Below are positions 18,389 through 29,033 of a stretch of DNA of 64,000 bases, piece after piece. Origin of the DNA: Nocardia sp. CDC159 (GTDB lineage Bacteria; Actinomycetota; Actinomycetes; Mycobacteriales; Mycobacteriaceae); NCBI RefSeq assembly GCF_023740735.1, contig NZ_JAMRXH010000014.1, positions 148,785-212,784 on the forward strand. The letters run 5' to 3'. The notes beneath the pieces are model-generated. The model did not search any database and was not told the DNA's origin. It was given only the letters and a program-made list of their open reading frames with translations. Numbering within the stretch: position 1 is the first letter of the stretch; every line of letters starts with the position of its first letter. A program made the translations under genes and the position numbers.

Positions 18389-20080
18389 GTGAATTCCCCG
18401 ACAGACAATGTCGATGCGGCGTCCGCGGGGCCTTCCGTGGTTACGCAGGCTGCCGCCTCCAGGCCCGTCGCTACCGCCGGGGCGACCACGTCCGCACGGT
18501 TGGCCGAGGAGATCGCGCGGCGGCGCACGTTCGCGGTGATCTCCCATCCGGACGCCGGTAAGTCCACGCTGACCGAGGCGCTGGCGCTGCACGCCAAGAT
18601 GATCTCCGAGGCGGGCGCGATCCACGGCAAGGCCGGGCGCCGCTCGACCGTCTCGGACTGGATGGAGATGGAGAAGGCGCGCGGCATCTCGGTCAGCTCG
18701 ACCGCGCTGCAGTTCGAATACGGCGACTGCGTGATCAACCTGGTCGACACCCCGGGCCACTCGGACTTCTCCGAGGACACCTACCGCGTGCTGACCGCCG
18801 TCGATGCCGCGGTCATGCTCATCGATGCGGCCAAGGGTCTGGAACCGCAGACGCTCAAGCTCTTCCAGGTGTGCCGCCACCGCGGCATTCCGGTCATCAC
18901 CGTGATCAACAAGTGGGACCGGCCCGGCCGCGCGCCGCTGGAACTGCTCGACGAGATCAGCGAGCGCATCGGCCTCACCCCGACCCCGCTGTTCCTGCCG
19001 GTCGGTATCGCCGGGGACTTCCGGGGTCTGCTGCGCCGCGGCGCCGAGGGCGCGCCCGTCGAATACATCCACTTCACCCGCACCGCGGGCGGTGCGACCA
19101 TCGCGCCGGAGGAGTCCTACACCCCCGAGCAGGCCGAGGCCCGCGAGGGCGAGCCGTGGACCACCGCGGCGGAGGAGAGCGAGCTGCTGTCGGCCACGGG
19201 CCAGGACCACGATCAGGAACTGTTCCTGGCCGGGCAGACCTCACCGGTCATCTACGCCTCGGCCATGCTGAACTTCGGCGTGCGGCAGCTGCTGGAAACC
19301 CTCGTCACCCTGGCGCCCCCGCCCGGCCCGCGCCGCGATGTGCGGGGCGAGCCACGCGATCCGTCGGATCCGTTCAGCGCGGTCGTGTTCAAGGTGCAGG
19401 CCGGGATGGATGCCGCGCATCGCGACCGGCTGGCGTTCATGCGCATCGTCTCCGGCGAGTTCGAACGCGGCATGGTGGTCACGCACGCCCAGACCGGGCG
19501 GCCGTTCGCGACCAAATACGCGCTGACCGTCTTCGGCCGCGAGCGATCCACCGTCGACACCGCCTATCCGGGCGATGTGGTCGGACTGGTGAACGCGACC
19601 GCGCTCGCGCCGGGCCACACGCTGTTTCTGGATCGCAAGGTCGAATTCCCGCCGATCCCGTCCTTCGCCCCGGAGCATTTCGCGACCCTGCGTGCCCGCA
19701 GCGCCGGTAAGTACAAGCAGTTCCGTAAGGCCATCGACCAGCTCGACTCCGAGGGTGTGGTGCAGGTGCTGCGCAACGACACTCGCGGCGACGCCTCGCC
19801 GGTGCTGGCCGCGGTCGGTCCGATGCAGTTCGAGGTGGTCAGCGCCCGGATGCAGGCGGAGTTCAATGTCGAGACGCAGCTGGACTTCCTGCCGTATCAG
19901 CTGGCCCGGCGCACCGATGCCGAATCCGCGCCGGAGCTCGATCGCCAGCGCGGGGTCGAGGTGTTCACCCGCAGCGACGGCGTACTGCTGGCCCTGTTCA
20001 GTGATAAGTGGCGGCTGCAGTACCTCCAGAAGGAAATGCCGAAGCTGACCTTGGAACCGCTGGTGGCCACGGCCGATTAG
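18389..20080 (+). CDS. prfC: Peptide chain release factor 3 (RF3)
   Basis: A translational GTPase that recycles RF1/RF2 from the ribosome. The G motifs are intact: HPDAGKST (G1), DTPGHSDFSEDTYR (G3), NKWDRPGR (G4). The RF3-specific MEMEKARGISVSSTALQF is present and the C-terminal region ends YLQKEMPKLTLEPL. The GTG at 18389 follows AAAGGAG by 9 nt and gives 563 residues. The first 45 residues are a low-complexity, Ala/Thr/Ser-rich extension not seen in enterobacterial RF3. Its stop overlaps the convergent NTF2-like gene's stop by 4 bp. Confidence 0.96.
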   Translation: MNSPTDNVDAASAGPSVVTQAAASRPVATAGATTSARLAEEIARRRTFAVISHPDAGKSTLTEALALHAKMISEAGAIHGKAGRRSTVSDWMEMEKARGISVSSTALQFEYGDCVINLVDTPGHSDFSEDTYRVLTAVDAAVMLIDAAKGLEPQTLKLFQVCRHRGIPVITVINKWDRPGRAPLELLDEISERIGLTPTPLFLPVGIAGDFRGLLRRGAEGAPVEYIHFTRTAGGATIAPEESYTPEQAEAREGEPWTTAAEESELLSATGQDHDQELFLAGQTSPVIYASAMLNFGVRQLLETLVTLAPPPGPRRDVRGEPRDPSDPFSAVVFKVQAGMDAAHRDRLAFMRIVSGEFERGMVVTHAQTGRPFATKYALTVFGRERSTVDTAYPGDVVGLVNATALAPGHTLFLDRKVEFPPIPSFAPEHFATLRARSAGKYKQFRKAIDQLDSEGVVQVLRNDTRGDASPVLAAVGPMQFEVVSARMQAEFNVETQLDFLPYQLARRTDAESAPELDRQRGVEVFTRSDGVLLALFSDKWRLQYLQKEMPKLTLEPLVATAD

Positions 20081-20601
20081 CCCATGGTCTCGGCCGCGTC
20101 CGGCGGCGGGCCCTCCCCCTCCGGCTGCATGCCCGGCTCCCGGGCGATCAATCCCCAGCGGCTGGAGGTCAACCGCAGGCTGGGCAGATCCGATAACGAG
20201 AGCACGACCTCGTAGGTGCGCTCGTAGCCGGTGTGGGCAATGCGCCAGCGACCGTCGTCGCAGCGAACGTAGCGGTCGGTGTAGAACGCGGCCCCGCGCA
20301 ACAGCATGTTGTGGCCCGGGATGAGCACGGTGTCGGCCAGATACCAGGTGCCGGTCGCAGCGTCGCCGTCGACGTCGATCTCCGGATGGTCGCAGCGGTG
20401 TTCGGTGATCACGTGCGGGCCGAGGGTGTTGCGCATGAACGCCAGAAACGCGTCGCGCGATTCGAACTGCAGGTACTCGCTGTAGGTCGCGGTCGCCTCC
20501 GGGATCATGGTGTCGGCGAACTCGTCCCAGGACTTGGTGTCGAGTGCCCGCAGATACCGGAACTTCAGCCGGCTGATCGCGGAGACGGCGTCGGAGTCCA
20601 T
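20077..20601 (-). CDS. NTF2-like / SnoaL-fold protein
   Basis: A 174-residue cytoplasmic protein of the nuclear transport factor 2-like superfamily. It opens with AISRLKFRYLRALDTKSWDEFADTM and continues with a cone-forming sheet (GTWYLADTVLIPGHNMLLRGAAFYTDRYVRCDDGRWRI). The superfamily covers cyclases, isomerases and binding proteins, so no reaction is assigned. The last 20 residues are Pro/Glu-rich and probably disordered. Confidence 0.82.
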   Translation of the reverse strand: MDSDAVSAISRLKFRYLRALDTKSWDEFADTMIPEATATYSEYLQFESRDAFLAFMRNTLGPHVITEHRCDHPEIDVDGDAATGTWYLADTVLIPGHNMLLRGAAFYTDRYVRCDDGRWRIAHTGYERTYEVVLSLSDLPSLRLTSSRWGLIAREPGMQPEGEGPPPDAAETMG

Positions 20602-20670
20602 ACTTCAACAATCCCACCCGATGCCGAAGATTCGCGCGGATCGGGAAATTTGTATCAGATCGCTATCGGA

Positions 20671-21549
20671 TCAACTTCCGTTGATCGTGAAGCAGGTCTT
20701 GCAGAAGTCCTCGCCGAACTCGGTCAGGCGCAGGCTCTTTCGCACGATCTTGGGCGCCCGCCCGGCCTGCTTCAGGGCGGACTCGACGATCGGCTGCACC
20801 TCGAGCACCATGTAGCGGCTCAGCACCACCGGATCGTCGGAGGTGATCATCAACCCGAGCCGGTTGAGATTGATCAGATACAGCCGGGCCCGATCGGGAT
20901 AGCGCACCCCGGCCTGTTCGGGCACCGAGGTCAGATCCCCGGCGACCAGCTCCGAACCGATGCCCAACGGGCGGTTGGTCCGCACGTCCACCGACGGTTG
21001 CGGCCCGTTCAGCGCCATGAAGCGCAGGATGCGGGCCTCGTCGGGGGCGATCTGGTCGAGGATGCGGTCGTAGGCCGGATGCACGTCCTCGGTGAAGTAC
21101 ACATCCGCCGACCGGGCGAGCAGCGCATCGCCGCGGCGGCGCAGATCGTCGAGCGTGCCCGAGCGGACATAGCCCGCGGTGAGGGCGGCCTGCTGATTGT
21201 TCTGACCGTTGGTGGGGACATAGCTGACGATCTCGCGGACCGAACCCTCGGTCACGCCGAGGATGTTGCGGGCCACCGACTGCAGGGCGGCCCCGGCCCG
21301 CTCGGCGATGTCCGCGGAGGATTCGCCGTCCAGCGCCGCCTGGGTGATCTGCTTGCCGACCTCGTAGGTGGTGCCGACCGCCCACTGCCCACCCCGTACC
21401 GCGGTCCCCGCGGCCAGTCCGGCCGCGCGGAAGACCCCGCGAATCAGGCGGGCCTCGTTGCTGATCTGCCGTTTCTCCACATCCGAGCTGCGTTCCACCG
21501 CACGGGAACCGGGTCGGACCACATCCTGTCCGGTCCTGTCGTCTGCCAC
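20671..21549 (-). CDS. Abi-alpha (DUF4393)-like protein, paralogue 1
   Basis: A 292-residue protein. A weakly hydrophobic Gly/Ala segment (about residues 37-60) is followed by a helical C-terminal domain with DEARILRFMALNGPQPSVDVRTN and YLINLNRLGL, features I associate with the Abi-alpha/DUF4393 family (named after an abortive-infection protein, function not established). Its paralogue at 23130 shares DEARILR, QPSLDVRTGR, RFPDR and LTNLRRLGL, and the same 'S...LTxFGxDF..TC' ending. It is divergent from the DUF445 gene across a 273-bp spacer. Confidence 0.7.
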   Translation of the reverse strand: MADDRTGQDVVRPGSRAVERSSDVEKRQISNEARLIRGVFRAAGLAAGTAVRGGQWAVGTTYEVGKQITQAALDGESSADIAERAGAALQSVARNILGVTEGSVREIVSYVPTNGQNNQQAALTAGYVRSGTLDDLRRRGDALLARSADVYFTEDVHPAYDRILDQIAPDEARILRFMALNGPQPSVDVRTNRPLGIGSELVAGDLTSVPEQAGVRYPDRARLYLINLNRLGLMITSDDPVVLSRYMVLEVQPIVESALKQAGRAPKIVRKSLRLTEFGEDFCKTCFTINGS

Positions 21550-21822
21550 GTCCTTCTCCGATATCCAGGTGAGCGCGGGTGCTCACGCATAGTCGCCGCC
21601 GCCGATGTGGTGAGGGTCATTCTTCCGGTACCCGCAGCGTGAGCGCGACATTCCGGACCCGCGTGTGACCGAAGTCTCCCATTCGGGGCCGCGGTGAACC
21701 AGATCCCTCGCCAGAATTGGACCGGTTTCCAGAAACCACAGTAAGGTCCAGCGTGCCGACGGGGTACGTTGAAGTGCCGGTGTGGCGGCGGTCACCGGTA
21801 ATGGGGTCGGCAGGAGGGTGTC
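21550..21822. promoter_or_regulatory. Divergent promoter region between Abi-alpha paralogue 1 and the DUF445 gene
   Basis: 273 bp without a convincing ORF. The DUF445 ribosome-binding site AGGAGG is at 21812-21817. It must carry promoters in both directions; I see no clear palindromic operator. Confidence 0.5.
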
Positions 21823-23142
21823 GTGCTGGAGAGTTTGTTTCATGTCGCCCCGAACTGGTGGCTCGAACTGATCACCATCCCCCTGTTCACCGGAGTCATC
21901 GGATACATCACGAACTGGACCGGCGTCTTGATGTTGTTCAAGCCGATCCGCTTTCACGGTATCCACGTGCCGGGTTTGCGATGGTTGTTCCCCTATCTCC
22001 CGAAGCGAATTCAGGTGCTGCCCCTACTGCAGTGGGACGGGCGGATGGGCTGGCAGGGCATCGTGCCCTCGCGGGCGGACAAGATGGCCTCCATAGCGGT
22101 GGACAAGGGCCTGGCCAAATTGGGCAGCGTCGCCGACTTCTATCGGGAGCTGGAGCCGGACGCGCTGGCCGAACATCTCACCGCGATCGCGGAGGAACAG
22201 ATCCGCGACATCGTCGAGGAGATCGTGATCCGGGAGCATCCGCAGCTGTGGTTCAACCTGCCCAGCCAGATCCGGGAGATGGTGCACGAGCGGGTGCGCC
22301 AGCAACTGCCGGACATCCTGCGCGAGCTCACCGAGGAACTGGGCAACAACATCGAACAGCTGCTCGACGTCAAGCAGATGGTGATCCGCTACTTCCAATC
22401 GCGGCCGCAGTTGTTGAACATGGTGTTCCAGGTGCTCGGCGCGAAAGAACTGCGGTTCATGCAGAATTTCGGTTTCTACTTCGGTGCGCCGATGGGTGTG
22501 GTGCTGGTGTTCATCCTGCACTGGTTTCCGCATCCGCTGCTGGTGCTGCCGATCGGCGGGGTGATCATCGGCTGGGTGGTCAACTGGATCGGCATCAATT
22601 TGATCTTCGAGCCGGCGTACCCGAAATGGTGGTGCCCGTGGCGGCAGGGTTTGCTGATCAAACGGCAGCCCGAAATCACCGAGGGCTATGCGGATTTGGT
22701 GGCCAGCCAGATCATGACCGTCGCCAATATCGGTGACGAGTTGCTCAACGGACCACGCTCGGACCGGACGATGCAGGTACTGGAGGACACCCTGCGCCCG
22801 GCCACCGATCGCGCACTGGGACCGGCGCGCGGCGCGCTGAAATTCATGATCGGCAGCCGCGACTACGAGACGCTGCAGACCCGATTCGCCGACGAGGCAA
22901 AGAATCTCGCGCCGGTGGCCTTCGCCGATCCGGCGTTCAACGCCCAGCAGAGCAAGTCGGTGGGCCAGTACATCGCCAAGCAGATGGCCGCGCTGTCGCC
23001 GCCGGACTTCGTGGACATGCTGCGTTCGGCCATCAAACAGGACGAGTGGCTTTTGTTCGTGCATGGCGGCGTGTTGGGCCTGTTGGCCGGTTACGCTCAT
23101 ATCCTGATCTTCGGAACAGGAGTAGCCCCATGGCCGTGGTGA
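21823..23142 (+). CDS. DUF445 family membrane protein
   Basis: A 439-residue protein of unknown function. A first membrane segment (LITIPLFTGVIGYITNWTGV, about residues 13-32) carries the family G-Y-I-T-N-W signature. The second pair lies mid-protein (PMGVVLVFILHWFP and IGGVIIGWVVNWIGINLIF, about 225-265, repeating the G-W-V-N-W-I pattern). A last hydrophobic stretch is at the C-terminus (HGGVLGLLAGYAHILIF). Long amphipathic helices lie between. GTG at 21823 follows AGGAGG. Its last 13 bp overlap the next gene, so the two are translationally coupled. Confidence 0.85.
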   Translation: MLESLFHVAPNWWLELITIPLFTGVIGYITNWTGVLMLFKPIRFHGIHVPGLRWLFPYLPKRIQVLPLLQWDGRMGWQGIVPSRADKMASIAVDKGLAKLGSVADFYRELEPDALAEHLTAIAEEQIRDIVEEIVIREHPQLWFNLPSQIREMVHERVRQQLPDILRELTEELGNNIEQLLDVKQMVIRYFQSRPQLLNMVFQVLGAKELRFMQNFGFYFGAPMGVVLVFILHWFPHPLLVLPIGGVIIGWVVNWIGINLIFEPAYPKWWCPWRQGLLIKRQPEITEGYADLVASQIMTVANIGDELLNGPRSDRTMQVLEDTLRPATDRALGPARGALKFMIGSRDYETLQTRFADEAKNLAPVAFADPAFNAQQSKSVGQYIAKQMAALSPPDFVDMLRSAIKQDEWLLFVHGGVLGLLAGYAHILIFGTGVAPWPW

Positions 23143-23954
23143 ACGACCCGGACGACGAAAGTCGCGGGTATTCCACCGAACTGGTGCCCAGGCCCACCAC
23201 CGACCTCGCCCTGCGCACCGCCGGTCCGGTGCGCACCGCGGCGGGGGTGGTGTGGGTGGCGGTGTCCGCGGTTTCGGAGGTGACGGCCTGGGGGCTGGGG
23301 ACCGCGGTGGGGATCACCGGAACCGTGGTGCGCGGCAGTATGACCGGGCGGCCGACGCGCGATGTGCTGGCCGAAGCCGGTGAGCAGGTACGGGATTCGG
23401 TGCGCCGGGTGCTCGGGATTCCGGCCGCGGCCGAGGAACCGAGCGCGTCGCCCGGGACGCCGAGCCTGCGCGAGCGCGGGGCCGAACTGCTGCGGCGCTC
23501 GGCGAGCGTGCACGACGGCGACGACGACCATCCCGCCTTCGCGCGCATCCTCACCGAGCTGGCTCCCGATGAGGCCCGCATCCTGCGCCACCTCTATCTC
23601 GACGGCGCGCAACCCTCGCTGGACGTCCGGACCGGCCGCGCCCCGAGCTCCGGCGCCTCGCGAATGCCCATGGGTTTCACCATGATCGGCGAAGAGGCCG
23701 CGTTGCGCTTTCCGGACCGGACGGACATCTACCTGACCAACCTGCGCCGCCTGGGCCTGGCCGACTGGCTGCGCGAGCCGCTGGACAACCCCACCCGCTA
23801 TCAGTTGCTGGAATCCCAGCACGAGATCCGAAAGCTGCTCAAGCGCGGCGGCTTCGGCACCAAGGTCTTCTATCGCAGCATCGCGCTGACCGGCTTCGGC
23901 ACGGACTTCGTGCGCACCTGCCTGCCGGTTCCGCCACTGGATCAAGCCCTGTGA
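23130..23954 (+). CDS. Abi-alpha (DUF4393)-like protein, paralogue 2
   Basis: A 274-residue paralogue of the protein at 20671-21549, translated from an ATG inside the DUF445 gene (13-bp overlap; GGAGTAG sits 7 nt before the ATG). It has a hydrophobic Val/Gly/Ala-rich segment (AAGVVWVAVSAVSEVTAWGL, about residues 38-57), a charged linker, then the shared domain with ELAPDEARILRHLYLDGAQPSLDVRTG. Coupling to DUF445 suggests the two products act together at the membrane. Confidence 0.7.
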   Translation: MAVVNDPDDESRGYSTELVPRPTTDLALRTAGPVRTAAGVVWVAVSAVSEVTAWGLGTAVGITGTVVRGSMTGRPTRDVLAEAGEQVRDSVRRVLGIPAAAEEPSASPGTPSLRERGAELLRRSASVHDGDDDHPAFARILTELAPDEARILRHLYLDGAQPSLDVRTGRAPSSGASRMPMGFTMIGEEAALRFPDRTDIYLTNLRRLGLADWLREPLDNPTRYQLLESQHEIRKLLKRGGFGTKVFYRSIALTGFGTDFVRTCLPVPPLDQAL

Positions 23955-23985
23955 GCGGCGCCGCGCCCGGATGGCGCGGCACCCG

Positions 23986-25782
<1,797 letters not shown>

Positions 25783-26003
25783 AAATCCTCGGTGTCGTCG
25801 ATTCGTGCCTCAGCCAGGGTACTGGGACGCGGCCGAGCCTCGATCCGTGCGCTCGTTTTGCCAACGCCGACCGCCTGCCCTAGATTGACCTCAATCCAAA
25901 CGGAGCTCTCCAGAAGTATTGCCGCAGAGCGGGAGCCCAGCCTCGACGAACGAGGCCCGGAGTGGGCGGCGTGATTTGCCATACCCACTCGATGGAGGAT
26001 TCC

Positions 26004-26861
26004 ATGCGTATCGGCCTCGGCCTTCCCATTGCCGAACCGACCCTGCTGTCCGAATGGGCTCGCCGCGCCGACGCGGGCCCGTTCGCCACCCTCGGCCTGC
26101 TCGACCGACTCGTCTACGACAATCCCGAACCGCTGGTGGCGCTGGCCGTGCTCGCCGGTGTCACCGAGCGGGTGCAGTTGCAGACCGAGGTGCTCCTCGC
26201 ACCGCTGCGCGAACCCGCCCTGCTGGCCAAACAGGCCGCCACGCTGGACCGCATGTCCGGCGGACGGCTGGTGCTCGGCCTCGGTGTCGGCGGCCGCGCC
26301 GACGATCACGAGGCCGCCCGCACCGAACTGCGCACCCGCGGCCGCCGCCTGGACGAGCAGATCGCGCTCATGCGCAGGCTCTGGGCCGGTGAACCCTACA
26401 GCGACAGCTGCGGCCCCATCGGCCCCGCGCCCCACGGTGGCCACGCCCAGCCCGGTCCGGAACTGCTCTTCGGCGGATTCCAGCCCGCCGCACTCGACCG
26501 GGTCGGCCGCTGGGGCGGCGGCTTCCTGTGCGCCGCTGCCCCCGACTGGGCCGACGACCTCATCGAGACCGCCCGCCAGTCCTGGGAGCGTCACGACCGG
26601 CCCGGCCAGCCACGCATCGTCGCCCAGGTGAATGTCGCCCTCGGCCCCGACGCCCTGGTCGAGCAGGCTCGCGGCGCCATGCGCGCCTACTACGGCTTCA
26701 GCGGCCGCGCCGACCACATGGTCGACGGCATGCTCACCACGGGCGCGCAAATCCGCACGGCCATCGCGCAATTCGAGGGCCTGGACGCCGACGAGCTCAT
26801 GCTCTACTGCTACGGCACCGATCCCGACCAGGTGGATCGCATCGCCGACATCCTCGACTGA
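26004..26861 (+). CDS. LLM-class (luciferase-like) flavin-dependent oxidoreductase
   Basis: A 285-residue TIM-barrel flavoenzyme, probably using FMN or F420. It shows MRIGLGLPI at the start, the barrel strands VQLQTEVLLAPLREPALLAKQAATLDRMSGGRLVLGLGVGGR, and ELLFGGFQPAALDRVGRWGGGF. The start at 26004 follows TGGAGGA by 6 nt. The substrate is not predictable. It is short for the class (often about 300-340). It abuts the convergent ispE stop by 1 bp. Confidence 0.87.
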   Translation: MRIGLGLPIAEPTLLSEWARRADAGPFATLGLLDRLVYDNPEPLVALAVLAGVTERVQLQTEVLLAPLREPALLAKQAATLDRMSGGRLVLGLGVGGRADDHEAARTELRTRGRRLDEQIALMRRLWAGEPYSDSCGPIGPAPHGGHAQPGPELLFGGFQPAALDRVGRWGGGFLCAAAPDWADDLIETARQSWERHDRPGQPRIVAQVNVALGPDALVEQARGAMRAYYGFSGRADHMVDGMLTTGAQIRTAIAQFEGLDADELMLYCYGTDPDQVDRIADILD

Positions 26862-26862
26862 A

Positions 26863-27795
26863 TCAGGCGCGGGGGGTGGGGTCGCCGACCACACGGGCGC
26901 CGGGCACCGGACCGGTGGCCGTGCGGACGCTGCGGCACACCCCCGCACCGGACAGTTCCGCCGAGACCGCGACGGCCGCGGATTCGTCGGCGCACAGGAA
27001 GGCGCAAGTGGGACCCGAACCGGAGACGATCCCGGCGAGCGCTCCCGCCTCGACGCCCGCGCGCAGGGTGCGGCGCAGTTCGGGTTTCAGGGACAGGGCG
27101 GCGGCCTGAAGGTCGTTGCCGAGCAGCGGGGCGAGCTGGTGCGGATCGCCGGAGGCCAAGGCCTGCAACAGTTCCTGCGGCTCGCCCAGCCGCGGCGGGT
27201 CGCCGTGTTCGCGCAGCCGGTCGAGTTCTCGGAAGACCGCCGGGGTGGACAGGCCGCCCTTGGCCAGCGCCAGCACCCAGTGAAAGCTGTTGCGGGACAA
27301 CACCGGAAGCAGCTTCTCGCCCCGGCCCCGACCCAGCGCGGTGCCGCCGTAGAGCGCGAAGGGCACATCGCTGCCGAGTTCGGCCCCGATCGTCGCCAGC
27401 TCGTCGCGGGTCAGCCCCAGATCCCACAGCTCGTTCAGGCCGACCAGCGCCGCGGCGGCATCGGCGCTGCCGCCCGCCATCCCGCCCGCCACCGGAATAC
27501 CCTTGCGGATCGCGATCTCCACCAGGGGCGCGCGGCCGCCCAGATGTGCCAGCCGCACCGCCGCCTGCCACACCAGATTCGTGCGATCGATCGGCACCTC
27601 CGCCGCACCCTCACCACTCACGCGCACCGCGAGCGATCCGGCGGGGGCGATCTCCACGTCGTCGCTCAGCGACAGCGCCTGGAACACCGTGGTCAGCTCG
27701 TGATAGCCGTCCGCGCGAACCTCACCCACCCCGAGGTGCAGGTTCACCTTCGACGGCGCCCGCACGACCACGGGGCTGGGCACAACTGAAAGCAC
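26863..27795 (-). CDS. ispE: 4-diphosphocytidyl-2-C-methyl-D-erythritol kinase
   Basis: A GHMP kinase of the MEP isoprenoid pathway. It has VRAPSKVNLHLGVGEVRADGYHEL at the N-terminus, the ATP loop PVAGGMAGGSADAAA and the C-terminal GIVSGSGPTCAFL. The GTG at 27795 gives 310 residues, the family length. It stands alone here, separated from ksgA by the copper operon on the opposite strand, whereas in mycobacteria ispE follows ksgA. Confidence 0.94.
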   Translation of the reverse strand: MLSVVPSPVVVRAPSKVNLHLGVGEVRADGYHELTTVFQALSLSDDVEIAPAGSLAVRVSGEGAAEVPIDRTNLVWQAAVRLAHLGGRAPLVEIAIRKGIPVAGGMAGGSADAAAALVGLNELWDLGLTRDELATIGAELGSDVPFALYGGTALGRGRGEKLLPVLSRNSFHWVLALAKGGLSTPAVFRELDRLREHGDPPRLGEPQELLQALASGDPHQLAPLLGNDLQAAALSLKPELRRTLRAGVEAGALAGIVSGSGPTCAFLCADESAAVAVSAELSGAGVCRSVRTATGPVPGARVVGDPTPRA

Positions 27796-27850
27796 GAGCC
27801 CCAAGCGTAATGCGCACACCGCGCCAGTGCGGCAGGCCGCTTGCGGTAAG

Positions 27851-27893
27851 TACCCCCTAGGGGTATCTTCATGGATATGGGGGCAATACCCCC
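27851..27893. promoter_or_regulatory. CsoR-like copper operators upstream of copZ
   Basis: TACCCC-CTA-GGGGTA (27851-27865) is a perfect inverted repeat of the TACCCC...GGGGTA type bound by the Cu(I) repressor CsoR. A second GGGGG-CAATA-CCCCC element lies at 27879-27893. They lie 35-77 bp before the copZ ATG. No csoR gene is in the window. Confidence 0.75.
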
Positions 27894-27927
27894 ACACCGT
27901 ATAGAAACCGAGGATGAGGAGTCGATC

Positions 27928-28137
27928 ATGGCCACCAGCACCTACACCGTCACCGGCATGACCTGCGGCCACTGCGTGTCGGCGGTGCAGAAGGAGATCG
28001 GCAAGATCGACGGTGTCACCGGTGTCGACGTCGACCTGGCCACCGGCCGGGTGCAGGTCTCCGCTACCGGCGCGATCTCCGATGCCGAGGTCGCCGCGGC
28101 CGTCGACGAGGCGGGCTACGAGGTGGCGAATTCATGA
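27928..28137 (+). CDS. copZ: Copper chaperone CopZ (heavy-metal-associated domain)
   Basis: A 69-residue single HMA domain with the Cu(I)-binding loop GMTCGHC (residues 10-16) and the babbab pattern ending EAGYEV. ATG at 27928 follows GATGAGGAG; a longer frame begins at 27871 but would cover the second operator. It hands Cu(I) to CopA. Its stop overlaps the next gene by 4 bp (ATGA). Confidence 0.94.
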   Translation: MATSTYTVTGMTCGHCVSAVQKEIGKIDGVTGVDVDLATGRVQVSATGAISDAEVAAAVDEAGYEVANS

Positions 28138-29033
28138 ACGACAGACTGCGGTTCGCCGCGTTCGGCGGCGGGCTGGTCGTGTTGTTCGGGGCCGCGCTCG
28201 GCCTCGGCGCCCTGGTGGGCGACCGGATCGGAGCGGCCCCCGGGCACGGCGAATCCCACTCGGCCCCGGCGAACCCGGCCGCGGGCACCGGATCGCAGGC
28301 CGCCGCCGCGGGCTACACCCTCGCCGAGCTGTCGGCCCCCGCCGAGGTTAACCGGCCCGGTGCGCTGCGCCTGCGGATCGACGGACCCGGCGGCGAGCCG
28401 GTGACCCGCTTCAACACGCTGCACGAGAAGCAGCTGCATCTGATCGCGGTCCGCACCGACACCACCCGATATCGGCACGTACATCCGCAGCTGGCGGCCG
28501 ACGGTACCTGGTCGATCGATTGGACCTGGGCCGAACCCGGCGTCTACCGCGTATTCGCCGACTTCGCCCCGGCCGACGGCCCCGGCGAGCTGGTGCTCAG
28601 CCGCACGTTCACCGTGACCGGCGCGGCCGAGACGCACCCGCTGCCACCCCGGTCGAACACCGCGGAGGTGGACGGTTACCGCGTCATCCTCGCCGGCGAA
28701 CCGCGTACCGGCGGAAGCGAATTACGCTTCACCGTCACTCGCGACGGGCGACCGGTCACCGACCTCGAGCCCTATCTGGGCGCGTACGCCCATCTGGTGG
28801 CCCTGCGCGCGAACGACCTGACCTACCTGCACGTTCACCCCGAGGGTGCGGTCGGCTCGACACCATCCGGTCCCCAGGTCGCCTTCCATGCGCAAGCGCC
28901 CGGTGACGGGGCATACCGGTTGTATCTGGACTTCGCCCACGGCGGTTCGGTGCACACCGCGGAGTTCACCGTCGAGACGGCCGCGGGTGGCGCCACCGGC
29001 GAGCACGACGACCACGGAGGAGGGCATCAATGA
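28134..29033 (+). CDS. Membrane-anchored, His-rich protein of the copper operon
   Basis: A 299-residue protein of no family I can name. One N-terminal membrane segment (residues 8-28, GGGLVVLFGAALGLGALVG) is followed by a His-containing spacer. Two similar domains follow, each with an HL(I/V)A(V/L)R...Y-x-HVHP motif: H102/H115/H117 and H220/H233/H235. The tail is GEHDDHGGGHQ. The domains are probably outside the membrane and could bind Cu with the paired His. It is locked between copZ and copA by 4-bp overlaps on both sides, so it is almost certainly a copper export or buffering component. Confidence 0.85.
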   Translation: MNDRLRFAAFGGGLVVLFGAALGLGALVGDRIGAAPGHGESHSAPANPAAGTGSQAAAAGYTLAELSAPAEVNRPGALRLRIDGPGGEPVTRFNTLHEKQLHLIAVRTDTTRYRHVHPQLAADGTWSIDWTWAEPGVYRVFADFAPADGPGELVLSRTFTVTGAAETHPLPPRSNTAEVDGYRVILAGEPRTGGSELRFTVTRDGRPVTDLEPYLGAYAHLVALRANDLTYLHVHPEGAVGSTPSGPQVAFHAQAPGDGAYRLYLDFAHGGSVHTAEFTVETAAGGATGEHDDHGGGHQ

